Source: ZC4RG30 sp963777735
Lineage (GTDB): Bacteria; Pseudomonadota; Gammaproteobacteria; Steroidobacterales; Steroidobacteraceae
Assembly (NCBI GenBank): GCA_963777735.1
Contig: CAVZRQ010000008.1
Location: 620,001-684,000, forward strand
Direction of reading: 5' to 3'
Length of the DNA stretch: 64,000 bases
Shown here: positions 32,566 through 41,956 of the stretch, one piece after another
How the letters are laid out: each line of letters starts with the position of its first letter
Numbering within the stretch: the first letter of the stretch is position 1
Notes under the pieces: generated by a model
Told to the model about the DNA's origin: nothing
The model's database searches: none
What the model saw: only the letters and a program-made list of their open reading frames with translations
Program-made: the position numbers and the translations under genes

Positions 32566-34659
32566 ATGACCGAACCCAGCGCCAGCCCGCACTCCCGTCG
32601 CAACCACCTGGCGGGTGAAACCAGTCCCTACCTGCTGCAGCACGCCGACAACCCGGTGGACTGGTACCCATGGGGCGATGCCGCGTTTGCGGCAGCACGC
32701 GCCACAGGCAAGCCGGTGCTGCTCTCGATCGGCTATTCAGCCTGCCACTGGTGCCATGTGATGGCCCATGAATCCTTCGAGGATCCCGAGACCGCGGCCC
32801 TGATGAACGAGCTGTTCATCAACATCAAGGTCGATCGCGAAGAGCGGCCGGATGTGGACCGCATCTACCAGCTCGCCCATCAACTGCTGGCACGACGGGG
32901 CGGGGGCTGGCCCTTGACCATGTTCCTGAGCCCCGACCAGCGACCATTCTTTGGTGGCACCTATTTTCCGCCGGCGCCTCGCCAGGGCATGCCGGATTTC
33001 CGCACGGTGCTGCAACGGGTGGCGCAGTACTGCCGCGATCAGGGCAGCGAACTGCATGCCCAGACTCAGGCACTGGTCAACGCGCTGTCTGCCATTGATG
33101 CGCCCGCCCCCACCTTCGACGCTCCACTCACCGATGCGCCACTGCGGCTGCTGCGCCGGCAACTCGAGCAACGCTTTGACCGCCAGCATGGCGGCTTCGG
33201 TGCTGCCCCGAAATTCCCACACGCCGGCATGATCGGACGCCTGCTGCGCGACTGGCATGCCAGCGCCGCAAGCACCGCCCCCGACCTGCAGGCGTTGTTC
33301 ATGGCGACCTTGACGCTGAAGCGGATGGCCGACGGCGGCCTGCAGGATCATCTCGGCGGTGGTTTCTGCCGCTACAGCGTGGACGACCGCTGGGAGATTC
33401 CGCATTTCGAGAAGATGCTTTACGACAACGGAGCGTTGCTGTCGGTGTATTCGGAAGCGGCGACAGCGACTGGTGATACCGCATTTTCCCAAGTAGCGGC
33501 AGATACCGCAGACTTCCTGTTGCGCGAGCTGCGCGCTCCCGGTGGAGGTTTCTTCTCTTCATTCGATGCCGATTCCGGAGGCCATGAAGGCACTTACTAC
33601 CTGTGGACGCCGGAACAGGTCACCGCAGCAATCGGCAGCGATGCGTCACGCCTGTTCTTCGCCCGCTACGGCCTCGACCGACCACCCAATTTCGAGGGCG
33701 CCTGGCATCTGATCGTGGCACGCGAAGTCAGCGACCTGGCGGAAAGTGGCGAATTCGACACGCATCCTGAATCGCTCTTGCAGCAGCTCGAAGCGGCGCG
33801 ATTGCAGCTGCTGCAGGTGCGCAGTCAACGCCTTGCCCCAGGCCGCGACGACAAGATACTGACCAGCTGGAACGCGCTGGTCATCAAAGGCATGGCCGAC
33901 GCCGCGCGCGCATTGCGCCGTCCTGATCTCGCGCAGGCGGCAGAAGCCGCGCTCACCTGGCTGCGCCAGCATCACTGGCAGAATGGTCGGCTATTTGCGA
34001 CCTCGAAAGATGGCGAGGCACGACTCCCCGCCTACCTGGATGACCACGCGCTGCTGCTGGATGGCATCCTTGCGTTGCTGACGGTGCGGTTCAGTTCCGA
34101 AGCCCTGCAGTTCGCCACTGACCTCGCCGATGCGCTGCTGCAGCACTTCGAAGATGCTGCGCACGGCGGTTTCTTCTTCACCGCACATGACCACGAAACA
34201 CTCATTCATCGCAGCCGCTCATTCAGCGACGACGCCACCCCTTCGGGCAATGCCATTGCCGCAGGCAGTCTCCTGAAACTGGGTTGGCTGCTCGGCAATG
34301 GCGCTTACCTCACGGCAGCCGAACGCACCTTGCGCGCCGCATGGCCATCGCTTGTCGAGACGCCACTGTCACAGGTGCACATGGCAACCGCCCTCGAGGA
34401 GTACCTGCACCCGCACAGCTTCGTGATCTTGCGGGGTGCACCGGAACACACCGCACCCTGGCAGCAGGAACTGCAGCGTATCTGGCAACCCGGCACGAGC
34501 GTCATGGCCATCACTGCCGATGCCACCAGCCTGCCGTCAGCGCTCGCCGGCAAGGTGCCACAGGGAGAAGTCGTGGCCTACCTGTGCCGGGGAAGCGTGT
34601 GCGAGGCGCCGCTGCAAAGCCTGCCAGCATTGCTGCAGGCCGTTTCCAACAGGACCTAG
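32566..34659 (+). CDS. DUF255 thioredoxin-domain / six-hairpin glycosidase-like protein (YyaL type)
   Basis: A 697-residue protein of the YyaL/spermatogenesis-associated 20 type. An N-terminal thioredoxin-like domain begins SPYLLQHADNPVDWYPWG and contains the active-site-like SACHWCHVM (about residues 65-73). The rest is an (alpha/alpha)6 barrel resembling N-acylglucosamine 2-epimerases, with GGFGAAPKFPH, WEIPHFEKMLYDNGALL and SFDADSGGHEGTYYLW. The family is widespread; its activity is not defined. It converges on the HIT gene, with stop codons overlapping at 34656-34659. Confidence 0.9.
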   Translation: MTEPSASPHSRRNHLAGETSPYLLQHADNPVDWYPWGDAAFAAARATGKPVLLSIGYSACHWCHVMAHESFEDPETAALMNELFINIKVDREERPDVDRIYQLAHQLLARRGGGWPLTMFLSPDQRPFFGGTYFPPAPRQGMPDFRTVLQRVAQYCRDQGSELHAQTQALVNALSAIDAPAPTFDAPLTDAPLRLLRRQLEQRFDRQHGGFGAAPKFPHAGMIGRLLRDWHASAASTAPDLQALFMATLTLKRMADGGLQDHLGGGFCRYSVDDRWEIPHFEKMLYDNGALLSVYSEAATATGDTAFSQVAADTADFLLRELRAPGGGFFSSFDADSGGHEGTYYLWTPEQVTAAIGSDASRLFFARYGLDRPPNFEGAWHLIVAREVSDLAESGEFDTHPESLLQQLEAARLQLLQVRSQRLAPGRDDKILTSWNALVIKGMADAARALRRPDLAQAAEAALTWLRQHHWQNGRLFATSKDGEARLPAYLDDHALLLDGILALLTVRFSSEALQFATDLADALLQHFEDAAHGGFFFTAHDHETLIHRSRSFSDDATPSGNAIAAGSLLKLGWLLGNGAYLTAAERTLRAAWPSLVETPLSQVHMATALEEYLHPHSFVILRGAPEHTAPWQQELQRIWQPGTSVMAITADATSLPSALAGKVPQGEVVAYLCRGSVCEAPLQSLPALLQAVSNRT

Positions 34660-35105
34660 CGGCCCAGCGCGTTGCGGATCGAGTGGATCAGCGGAAGATC
34701 ACGCCTGGCATCCAGGCGTGGCGCCGCACTCCAGTCGTAGGTCCAGGGGTGCGCCGTGCGCAACTCTTCGGGCTCATCGGCAAATCGCGGCACCAGATGG
34801 ATATGCAGCGCCGGTTCCAGGTTGCCGAAGATGGCGTAATTGATGCGCAGTGCTCCGGTTGCGGCAAGCAGCGCATCGCCCAGCGTGGCGGCATCCGTCA
34901 TGGCCTGTGCCCGCGCCGCAATGGAAAGTTCATTGAAATGCCCGACCACCGGATCAGGCAACAACAGGGAGTAGCCGCGCAGGAACTGTTGTTCACCCAG
35001 CACGGCCCAGCCCGAGGGCAGGCGCGCGATGAGCCCCAAGTCTTCGTTCGCGCGCAGCCTTTGCACGCGCCGATGGATTGCGGTGTCCACGGCGCGGCGG
35101 ATCAA
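34656..35105 (-). CDS. HIT-family nucleotide-binding protein
   Basis: A 149-residue protein with a HIT-like fold: LIARLPSGWAVLGEQQFLRGYSLLLP, NELSIAARAQAM and the closing motif ALHIHLVPRF. The canonical HxHxHxx triad reads A-L-H-I-H, so the first histidine is lost while the catalytic middle and last histidines remain. HIT proteins hydrolyse or transfer nucleotides; the substrate here is unknown. It overlaps the upstream YceI gene by four bases and is the last gene of the DUF486-b561-YceI-YceI-HIT run. Confidence 0.75.
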   Translation of the reverse strand: MIRRAVDTAIHRRVQRLRANEDLGLIARLPSGWAVLGEQQFLRGYSLLLPDPVVGHFNELSIAARAQAMTDAATLGDALLAATGALRINYAIFGNLEPALHIHLVPRFADEPEELRTAHPWTYDWSAAPRLDARRDLPLIHSIRNALGR

Positions 35106-35677
35106 TCGGCCTTGGCGGCCTCGATCGAGATCAGCAGCTTGGTGGCCATCTTGAAGCCCATCGCCTTGCCGTAATCCAGATTGAATTCATCACGGTTCAG
35201 CGTGCCTACGGCGTCCGCTCCGCAGGTCATCTTCTTGTTCATCGCATTGACCTTGCACAGGAAGGAATTGAGCGTGAGCTTCACGGGCTTGGTCACGCCT
35301 TTCATGGTGAGCTGACCGTCCACTTCCGTCGGGACGTTGCCATTCCACTTGCTGAGCGTGCCCTTGTAGGTCGCTGTGGGAAATTTCGCCACGTCGAACA
35401 TGTCCGCACCGGTGGAATGCGCATTCATCCGGTCATGGCCGAAATCAATCGACGCCACGTCGACGGTGATGTCCACCGTACCGGTCTTGGCTGCCACGTC
35501 CAGCGTGACGGTGCCGGAAGTCTTGTTGAACTTGCCACGCCAAAGGGACACGCCACCATTGTGATCGGCCTCGAACGACGGATAGGTGTGGCCCGGATCG
35601 ATGTTGTAAAGCTCCGGCGCTGCGGTGGCCGAGGCGGCCACTGCGGCCATTGCGACAAATGCTGCTGTGCGAATCAT
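35102..35677 (-). CDS. YceI family periplasmic protein (second copy)
   Basis: A 191-residue exported protein with a short signal peptide (residues 1-19, ending ATAAPE) and a YceI lipocalin-like domain: YNIDPGHTYPSFEADHNGG, VDVASIDFGHDRMNAH and PTATYKGTLSKW. YceI proteins bind polyisoprenoid-type lipids in the periplasm. It includes two cysteines (LCKV and MTCGAD) that could pair. It is 36 bases downstream of another YceI gene, with which it shares only moderate similarity. Confidence 0.88.
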   Translation of the reverse strand: MIRTAAFVAMAAVAASATAAPELYNIDPGHTYPSFEADHNGGVSLWRGKFNKTSGTVTLDVAAKTGTVDITVDVASIDFGHDRMNAHSTGADMFDVAKFPTATYKGTLSKWNGNVPTEVDGQLTMKGVTKPVKLTLNSFLCKVNAMNKKMTCGADAVGTLNRDEFNLDYGKAMGFKMATKLLISIEAAKAD

Positions 35678-35713
35678 GCTGTTGCTCCTGAATGAAAGAA
35701 CTGAATTGCGGCG

Positions 35714-36265
35714 TTACTTGCCGCCCACCAGATGAAATTTGACCGAGACCTTGTCTTCCACTGCATCTTCCCAGATCGGATCGCCGATCCCGAAAGCCTT
35801 GCGCGACATGACGAAGGTGCCATCGAAAGTCGTGCCCGCCGCAGTGGTGCTGGTCGTCACCGGCACAGTGATCGTCATAACTCTGCCCTTCACCGTCAGC
35901 GTGCCTGTGGCTTCGAATCGGCCGGCACTGGCTGCCTTGATGGCCGTGGATTTGAAGACGGCTTTGGGGTAGGTCGCGCTGTCGAACCATGACTTCTTGT
36001 GCAGCTCGGCGTTGTATGCCGGATCACCCAGGTCGAGGCTCGCCATGTCCACCTCGATCAGCGCCGTCGCGGCTGCGACGTTCTTTGGATCGAACTCGAT
36101 CACGCCCTTGAATGCCGTGAACGGGCTTTCCACCGCCACGCCGGCCTGCTTGAAGGTCGCAACCATCGTGCTCTTCGTGGCAGGGCCCACGTTCAGGGGC
36201 GCCGCCATCAGCAATCCTGAAGCCGTGCCCAATGCCGCCGCCATGAGCCATCGTCTGACTGTCAT
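35714..36265 (-). CDS. YceI family periplasmic protein (first copy)
   Basis: A 183-residue exported protein; the signal peptide ends around LLMAAPLN. The YceI domain shows ATKSTMVATFKQAGVAVESPF, VDMASLDLGDPAYNAELHKK and SWFDSATYPKAVFKST. It lies just downstream of a cytochrome b561 gene, as in the E. coli yceJ-yceI operon, which suggests a shared quinone or isoprenoid role in the inner membrane and periplasm. Confidence 0.88.
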   Translation of the reverse strand: MTVRRWLMAAALGTASGLLMAAPLNVGPATKSTMVATFKQAGVAVESPFTAFKGVIEFDPKNVAAATALIEVDMASLDLGDPAYNAELHKKSWFDSATYPKAVFKSTAIKAASAGRFEATGTLTVKGRVMTITVPVTTSTTAAGTTFDGTFVMSRKAFGIGDPIWEDAVEDKVSVKFHLVGGK

Positions 36266-36284
36266 TCCGATTCCCCTTTAGCCT

Positions 36285-36827
36285 CTAACCATGCCACGAG
36301 AGCATACGGCGCAACGTGCGATCCTTATGCAGGAAGTGATGTTGCAAGGCCGCAAGCACATGCAGCCCCACGGTGGCCGCCATGGCGATGGCCAGTGCCC
36401 CATGCACCTCCACCAACTGCGCGGCAAGCTCTTTGTCCTTTGTGACCAGATCCGGCAACGGAAGTTTACCCAGGTACACGATCGGATAGCCCGAAGCATT
36501 GCTGTAGGCCCAGCCACTCAGGGGCACGGCAACCATCAGCAGATACAGCAGGCCGTGCCCGGCATGGGCGGCAAACTGCTGCCAGCGCGGCATGGCTTCC
36601 AGCGGCGGCGGCCGGTGCGTAAGCCGCCAGCTGATGCGCAACAGCACCAGCGCCAGGACGGTCACGCCCACCCATTTGTGATAGTTCACCAGCTTCAGCT
36701 TGCCGGGGCTGAACTCCATGCTGGTCATCGTCCAGCCCATGAACAGCGCCGCCAGGATGAATCCGGCAACCAGCCAGTGCAGCGAAACCGCTGTGCGGGT
36801 GTAGTGGCTGACGATTTGTGCCTTCAT
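36285..36827 (-). CDS. Cytochrome b561 family membrane protein (YceJ-like)
   Basis: A 180-residue four-helix di-heme b protein. Histidines expected to bind heme lie in SLHWLVAG, VNYHKWVG, HAGHGLLYLL and TVGLHVLAALQHHF. It passes electrons within the inner membrane, probably to or from quinone. The ATG at 36827 overlaps the DUF486 stop by four bases; the frame continues upstream only as a shadow of that gene. Operon partner of the two YceI genes. Confidence 0.9.
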   Translation of the reverse strand: MKAQIVSHYTRTAVSLHWLVAGFILAALFMGWTMTSMEFSPGKLKLVNYHKWVGVTVLALVLLRISWRLTHRPPPLEAMPRWQQFAAHAGHGLLYLLMVAVPLSGWAYSNASGYPIVYLGKLPLPDLVTKDKELAAQLVEVHGALAIAMAATVGLHVLAALQHHFLHKDRTLRRMLSWHG

Positions 36828-37195
36828 GCTGTTGCTGCTCCCCGAAACATGAACCAGGCTGCCGCTACCATGCATAGCGCGGCCCAGAGGTAATCCAGCT
36901 TGATCGGCGTTCGCATGTAGAAGATCGCGAAAGGCACGAACACCGCCAGAGTAATGATCTCCTGCAATATCTTCAGCTGCGGCAGGCTCAGCGTGGTGTA
37001 ACCGATGCGGTTTGCCGGCACCTGCAGCAGGTATTCGAACAGCGCAATGCCCCAGCTGATCATCGCCGCGATGAACCAGGGACGCCCCGAAAGATTCTTC
37101 AGGTGCGCATACCAGGCGAACGTCATGAAAACATTCGACAGGGCCAACAAACCGATCGCAACGGCAGCAGGAGGCAGGTTCAAGGGCATCTGCAT
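36824..37195 (-). CDS. DMT-family protein (DUF486)
   Basis: A 123-residue membrane protein with four hydrophobic helices and the DUF486 signatures NVFMTFAWYAHLKNL, ISWGIALFEYLLQVPANRIGY and LKILQEIITLAVF. It resembles half of a drug/metabolite transporter. No substrate is known. It is the first gene of the b561-YceI run and is divergent from yjdM with 18 bases between starts. Confidence 0.85.
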   Translation of the reverse strand: MQMPLNLPPAAVAIGLLALSNVFMTFAWYAHLKNLSGRPWFIAAMISWGIALFEYLLQVPANRIGYTTLSLPQLKILQEIITLAVFVPFAIFYMRTPIKLDYLWAALCMVAAAWFMFRGAATA

Positions 37196-37213
37196 ATCCT
37201 ACAATGCCCGCCC

Positions 37214-37558
37214 ATGAACACACCTCCCCCCTGCCCGCAGTGCAAATCCGGCCTTACCTACGAAGACGGCAGCAATTTCGTCTGCCCCGAATGCGGGCAT
37301 GAATGGCCGCAGCTGGCCGTGGCTGAAGCCGCTACCGGCCCACGCGTGGTCCGCGATGCCAACGGCAATGAACTCAAGGACGGCGACACCGTCACCGTCA
37401 TCAAGGACCTGAAGGTCAAGGGCTCATCGACGGTGGTGAAGGTCGGCACCAAGGTCAAGGGAATCCGCCTGGTGGACGGCGACCACGACATCGACTGCCG
37501 CATCGAGGGCATCGGCGCCATGGGCTTGAAATCGGAATTCGTGAAGAAACTGGTCTGA
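37214..37558 (+). CDS. yjdM: Zinc-ribbon protein YjdM (PhnA family)
   Basis: A 114-residue protein with an N-terminal zinc ribbon (CPQCKSGLTYEDG, CPECGHEW) and the C-terminal PhnA domain (VRDANGNELKDGDTVTVIKDLKVKG, LKSEFVKKL). The historical name links it to alkylphosphonate use, but the family has no proven role in that pathway. The ATG at 37214 gives the standard family start. It is followed 10 bases later by a gene of unknown function. Confidence 0.88.
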   Translation: MNTPPPCPQCKSGLTYEDGSNFVCPECGHEWPQLAVAEAATGPRVVRDANGNELKDGDTVTVIKDLKVKGSSTVVKVGTKVKGIRLVDGDHDIDCRIEGIGAMGLKSEFVKKLV

Positions 37559-37568
37559 CGGTCGCGCG

Positions 37569-39281
37569 ATGCCAGCACATGACAATCAGGTGCCCTTCGA
37601 GGCGCACGTGGAACTTCTGCTGGTGTTCATCACCCATCGTGACGCGATTGTCGAGCGCATCCAGGGGATTCTGAACGCCCCGCAGAAACTGCCGCCCCAC
37701 CAGCAGGACCGCGCTCTGCTCGCGCGCCAGTTCGAGGATTGTTTTTTTGCACCGCCAGGTGTCCCGCGTGAACTCTCCGGGCTGAGGGGGCAGCTGCAAC
37801 GCGCTCATTGGGCGGATGGCTTCAAGCCCCGGGACATGCCTGGCATCCCCAACGAGATGTTCGACCCGGCCGACATGATGGAGCGTGCGTTCACCGTATG
37901 GCGCAACACGCGCTGGCCTGGGCGCAATGGCCGCATACGCTATGCGCAGACCTTGTTCAACCTGCACGTGGTGCGCTGCCTGACACTGCTCGACATGCGC
38001 CTGTGCGATGCAGGTCCGGCAGGTGCCGGTGAGCGCGTCAAACGGTTGCAGGCGGTGCTGGACGCACTCTGGAAATCCTCTCCGCTCGACCAGCCCGTGC
38101 TGGTGCGGGACGTACGATGGCTGGTGCCGGTTGCACAGAGCCCGACCACCGATGATCTGGGCCCCTATTTCGAAGCCGCCCGGAAGTTCGAGGAATGCCT
38201 GCCCGAAACCGATCGCTTCGAGATCCACAAGGCCAGCCTGCTCATGGCCGGGGGACACTTGCGATCGCAGCTGCGGCATTTCGTCATGCAAGGCAGGTCT
38301 CTGGAGGACAAAGCCCTGACCTCCAGCACGCGCGGATCCAATGCCCTCGATTGCGCCATGACGATCCAGCATCTGGTGCCGCTGCTGGCAGCTTACGAGC
38401 AGGCGATTCGCGGCTCCGAAGCCGGGAAGCGTCGAGAATTGGCGGGGGCGATCTGCCAGGGCCTGTCCGGGGATCCGGAACTGTTCCTGAATCACCTTGA
38501 TCTGCTCTGTGCCTACAGCATGATCGAGCATCTGTTCGTGACGGATGCAGGCGGTCAGGTCGTGCTGACGCCCATGGGGCAGCGCCATTTCCATCTGTCG
38601 CGGCAATACGTGGCACTGATCCAGCGCCTGGCCGAGTCGCTGCACGAGGATTGTTCGCAATTCAGGCCGATGGCCGGCACCTACTCCCCCTACGGCGTCA
38701 TGTTCGGCTTCTCCTCCAACATCCTGGAGCACATGACGCTGAAGGCGTTGCAACCCGACGCCGCGACCCGCTTCAGCCTCGAAGACGTGTTCACGGACGA
38801 AGGCCTTGGCGCAGAGAGACTGGCGTGGGTCAGCGGCTGGCGCAAATTGCCGCATGTGCCGCAGGCCGTGCAGAAGCTGTACGAATACCCGCAGCAGTTC
38901 GCAGCGGAAATCTTCGACCGCCTCGAGCAGGCATTCCGCAATTGCGCCCGTGGCGAGGCGGATGCTGGGGATCGCTCAGGGCGGCTCCGTCTCGACGCCC
39001 CTGGGTCGATAGAACTGTCCCCGGAGTACCTGCTGTCGACGGACCCGCAAGTCATTGCGACGGGCAAGGCGCAAACCTGCGAGACCGGGCGCCTGCTCGG
39101 CAATCGACTGGAAGGCATGTATCTCGTCAGTTACCAGACACCGGGTGGATGGGTGGCGATTTCCAAGGACGTTCTGACCGGCATACTCGCCGCGGGTGAA
39201 GATGTGAAATTGGGTGGCCTGCCCCATGCTGCTACGCAGGTCCTGAGAGTGATGTATCCGGATCTTGTTGATTCGGAATGA
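37569..39281 (+). CDS. Hypothetical protein, 570 residues
   Basis: I do not recognise this protein. It is soluble with no signal peptide or membrane helix and mostly helical in appearance. Segments with composition typical of folded protein include FITHRDAIVERIQGILNAP, RIRYAQTLFNLHVVRCLTLLDMRLCD and GTYSPYGVMFGFSSNILEHM. The C-terminal third ends with a beta-looking domain (GWVAISKDVLTGILAAGEDVKLGG). Codon-position GC is coding-like, and it sits 10 bases after yjdM, so co-transcription is likely. Only the existence of the gene is supported, not a role. Confidence 0.7.
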   Translation: MPAHDNQVPFEAHVELLLVFITHRDAIVERIQGILNAPQKLPPHQQDRALLARQFEDCFFAPPGVPRELSGLRGQLQRAHWADGFKPRDMPGIPNEMFDPADMMERAFTVWRNTRWPGRNGRIRYAQTLFNLHVVRCLTLLDMRLCDAGPAGAGERVKRLQAVLDALWKSSPLDQPVLVRDVRWLVPVAQSPTTDDLGPYFEAARKFEECLPETDRFEIHKASLLMAGGHLRSQLRHFVMQGRSLEDKALTSSTRGSNALDCAMTIQHLVPLLAAYEQAIRGSEAGKRRELAGAICQGLSGDPELFLNHLDLLCAYSMIEHLFVTDAGGQVVLTPMGQRHFHLSRQYVALIQRLAESLHEDCSQFRPMAGTYSPYGVMFGFSSNILEHMTLKALQPDAATRFSLEDVFTDEGLGAERLAWVSGWRKLPHVPQAVQKLYEYPQQFAAEIFDRLEQAFRNCARGEADAGDRSGRLRLDAPGSIELSPEYLLSTDPQVIATGKAQTCETGRLLGNRLEGMYLVSYQTPGGWVAISKDVLTGILAAGEDVKLGGLPHAATQVLRVMYPDLVDSE

Positions 39282-39336
39282 TCATTCGCAATGGTTCGCA
39301 TTTCGAACCTCCCCTTTAAAGGGAACCCCCAGGGAA

Positions 39337-39366
39337 TTCAAGACTCATATACTGTATGGCTATAAT
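39337..39366 (+). promoter_or_regulatory. Candidate sigma-70 promoter of the DUF1592 operon
   Basis: A perfect TATAAT box is at 39361-39366, in a short AT-rich stretch unusual for this genome. A weak -35 (TTCAAG, 39337-39342) lies 18 bases upstream. A start near 39373 would leave about 50 bases of leader before the GTG at 39422. The -35 is poor, so the call rests on the -10 box and position. Confidence 0.4.
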
Positions 39367-39421
39367 CCTTTAGCGGTCCCTGATCGCGGTGGGACAGTTC
39401 AACTTCGGGGGGATCACTACG

Positions 39422-41938
39422 GTGAGTTCGATGCGTGCTGGGCAATTTCTGACCATCCTCGCGGGCCTTGGGGCCCTGAGCCTCTCCTCCGGACCGGCTG
39501 CCGCGGCAGCTGCTGCCACGTCTGCTGACGACGCACACGCCAAATGGAAGATGGTCGAAACTTACTGCTTCGAGTGTCACAACACCGAAGACTGGGCCGG
39601 CGGTGTCGCCTTCGATGCCATGGACGCAAGCGGCGTCAGCCAGGAAAGCAAGATCTGGGAAACCACGATCAAGAAGCTCAAGGGCGGCATGATGCCTCCC
39701 ATCAGCGCGAAGAAGCACCCGGACAACAAGCAGGTCACGGAGCTGATCGGCTGGCTCGAAACGACGCTCGATACCTCCCAGGCAACCCCCTATGTCGGCG
39801 AGATTCCGCTGCGCCGACTCAATCGCCGTGAATACCGGAACTCCATCAAGGACCTGATCGGCCTGAACATCGATCCGGCCGTCTACCTGCCGCAGGACGA
39901 TCTCAAGGAAGGCTTCGATACGGACGCTGCTTCCCTGCGCTTCACGCCCTCCTTCCTGGATCAGGCCGTGTCTGCAGCCCGCACGCTTGCGCTGCATGCC
40001 GTCGGCGACATCAAAACGGTGCCGCTCGACAACACCTACGGCCCGGTTCCCAACATGATCCTGTCGCTGGCTGCGCGTCCGGCCGAGGGCTCCGGCAGCC
40101 AGCGCAAGTACCAGGACGGAATGCCCTTCGGCACGCGCGGCGGCATGCAGGTCGAACACATGTTCCTGGCTGACGGTGAATACCTGCTCAGCATCGGCGA
40201 CATGGCACTGGCCCGCACCGTGCCGAACATGGAGTTCGAGAACACCCTCATTGCCCTGCTCGATGGCAAGGAGTTCTACCGAACCACCATCGGCGGCGAA
40301 CAGGACCACAAGTCCATCGACCAGCAGCTGGATGACGCGGTGTCGAAGATCAACGGGCGCCTGAAGGACATCCCCTTCCGTGCCACGGCCGGCCAGCACA
40401 AGGTGGCTGTCACCTTCCTGCGCCGCAGCTACGCCGAGCATGACGATCGCTCCGCCTCGCCCCGGCACTCCGACGATGGGCGCGGCTACAACGTGCTGGA
40501 AGGTGGCCAGCAGCGCTTGCCCGCCGTGCACGCCGTCTACATCAAGGGCCCGGTCAAGACCACGGGCATGAGCGATTCGGCCAGCCGGCAGAAGATCTTC
40601 ATCTGCAAGCCTGCGAACGCTGCCGAAGAACCCGCCTGCGCGCAGCGCATTGTCGCGAATCTTGCCCGCAAGGCATTCCGCCGCCCGGTGACGAACGAAG
40701 ACCTCGCGCCGCTGATGCGCTTCTACGAAGTCACCCGCAAGAACGGCGAAACCTTCGACGTTGGCATCCGCGAATCGCTTTCTGCCATCCTGGCCAGTCC
40801 GCTGTTCCTCTACCGTGCGGAAGAGGCAGCCGAGCAAGGCAGTCGGCAACTCACGGATATCGAACTCGCCTCGCGCATGTCCTACTTCATCTGGAGCAGC
40901 CTGCCGGACGACGAACTGCTGGCTCTTGCAGAGAAGAACGAGCTGTCGAAGCCTGCGGTGCTGAAAGCCCAGGTGCAGCGCATGCTCCGCGATGAACGTG
41001 CGATCTCGCTGACCCGCGACTTCGCCTTCCAGTGGCTCAACGTCGCCAAGCTCGACCAGATCGTGCCGGCGCGCGGCCAGTTCGGCCACGCCGCCGGCGT
41101 CTACGATGTGCGCCAGGCGTTCAAGAAGGAGCTGGAGTTGTTCATCGACAGCATCCTGCGCTCGGATCGCAGCGTGGTGGATCTGCTCACCGCCGATCAC
41201 ACCTTCCTGAACGAACAGGTGGCACAGGTCTACGGTCTGACGGAAGTCCGGGGCAACGGTTTCCGCCGCGTCACGCTCTCCGATCCGAAGCGCTTCGGAC
41301 TGCTGGGCAAAGGCGCCGTGCTCACCCTGACCGCCAACCCGAACCGCACCGCGCCAGTGCTGCGCGGCGCCTGGATCATGGAGCGTATCCTCGGCACGCC
41401 TCCCGCCATTCCGCCGCCAAACGTGGAACAGCTGCCCGCCAATCTGCAGGGCCGCGCCGCCACGGTTCGTGAGCGCACAGAAATCCATCGCAAGAACCCG
41501 GCCTGCGCGAGCTGCCACGCCGCGATGGACCCGCTCGGTTTCGCGCTGGAAGGCTTCGACACGGTCGGCGCGTACCACACCATCGATGCACAGTCGCGTC
41601 AGCCGATCGACACCGCAGCCAAGCTGCCTGACGGCACTCAGATCGCCGGCCCGGAAGATCTGCACAAGGCGCTCGCAGCGCGCGGTGACCAGCTCGCGGC
41701 CGTCATGACGGAAAAACTGATGACCTACGGCGTAGGCCGTCACGTGGACCATCGCGACATGCCGAGCGTGCGCAGCATCGTGCGCACCGCCGCAGCCAAC
41801 AACTACCGGTTCGAGGACATCGTGCTGGGCGTCGTGAACAGCGCCGCGTTCCGCCGGCGGGAAGCACCGCCCCTGCCCGCAGCGACCACCGCGCAGACTT
41901 CCAACGTCATTTCCATCAACGCTTCATCTGCTCCCTGA
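39422..41938 (+). CDS. DUF1592/DUF1587/DUF1588/DUF1585-type exported heme protein
   Basis: An 838-residue exported protein of the kind first noted in planctomycetes. A signal peptide (residues about 4-30) precedes a cytochrome c motif YCFECH (C49-C52-H53). DUF1587 (PLRRLNRREYRNSIKDL), DUF1592 (FFxYRAEEAA-like region, ELASRMSYFIWSSLPDDELL), DUF1588 with a second CASCH motif (C695-C698-H699), and DUF1585 at the end follow. I chose GTG 39422, which has a GGGGGG ribosome site 9 bases upstream; ATG 39431 is an alternative. It is probably periplasmic and electron-transferring; the substrate is unknown. Confidence 0.85.
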   Translation: MSSMRAGQFLTILAGLGALSLSSGPAAAAAAATSADDAHAKWKMVETYCFECHNTEDWAGGVAFDAMDASGVSQESKIWETTIKKLKGGMMPPISAKKHPDNKQVTELIGWLETTLDTSQATPYVGEIPLRRLNRREYRNSIKDLIGLNIDPAVYLPQDDLKEGFDTDAASLRFTPSFLDQAVSAARTLALHAVGDIKTVPLDNTYGPVPNMILSLAARPAEGSGSQRKYQDGMPFGTRGGMQVEHMFLADGEYLLSIGDMALARTVPNMEFENTLIALLDGKEFYRTTIGGEQDHKSIDQQLDDAVSKINGRLKDIPFRATAGQHKVAVTFLRRSYAEHDDRSASPRHSDDGRGYNVLEGGQQRLPAVHAVYIKGPVKTTGMSDSASRQKIFICKPANAAEEPACAQRIVANLARKAFRRPVTNEDLAPLMRFYEVTRKNGETFDVGIRESLSAILASPLFLYRAEEAAEQGSRQLTDIELASRMSYFIWSSLPDDELLALAEKNELSKPAVLKAQVQRMLRDERAISLTRDFAFQWLNVAKLDQIVPARGQFGHAAGVYDVRQAFKKELELFIDSILRSDRSVVDLLTADHTFLNEQVAQVYGLTEVRGNGFRRVTLSDPKRFGLLGKGAVLTLTANPNRTAPVLRGAWIMERILGTPPAIPPPNVEQLPANLQGRAATVRERTEIHRKNPACASCHAAMDPLGFALEGFDTVGAYHTIDAQSRQPIDTAAKLPDGTQIAGPEDLHKALAARGDQLAAVMTEKLMTYGVGRHVDHRDMPSVRSIVRTAAANNYRFEDIVLGVVNSAAFRRREAPPLPAATTAQTSNVISINASSAP

Positions 41939-41956
41939 AGGCCTGGAGACATCGCC

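Noticed and set aside
37214..37558. Phosphonate metabolism role for YjdM/PhnA
   Set aside because: The name is historical. No phosphonate genes are near and the family has no proven role there.
39312..39323. Palindrome CCCTTTAAAGGG
   Set aside because: It is short and has no loop or T-run. It could be an operator but there is nothing else to support it.
39338..41752. 804-codon open frame on the minus strand
   Set aside because: Antisense shadow of the DUF1592-type gene. Composition is arginine/valine/glycine/histidine-rich with no domain.
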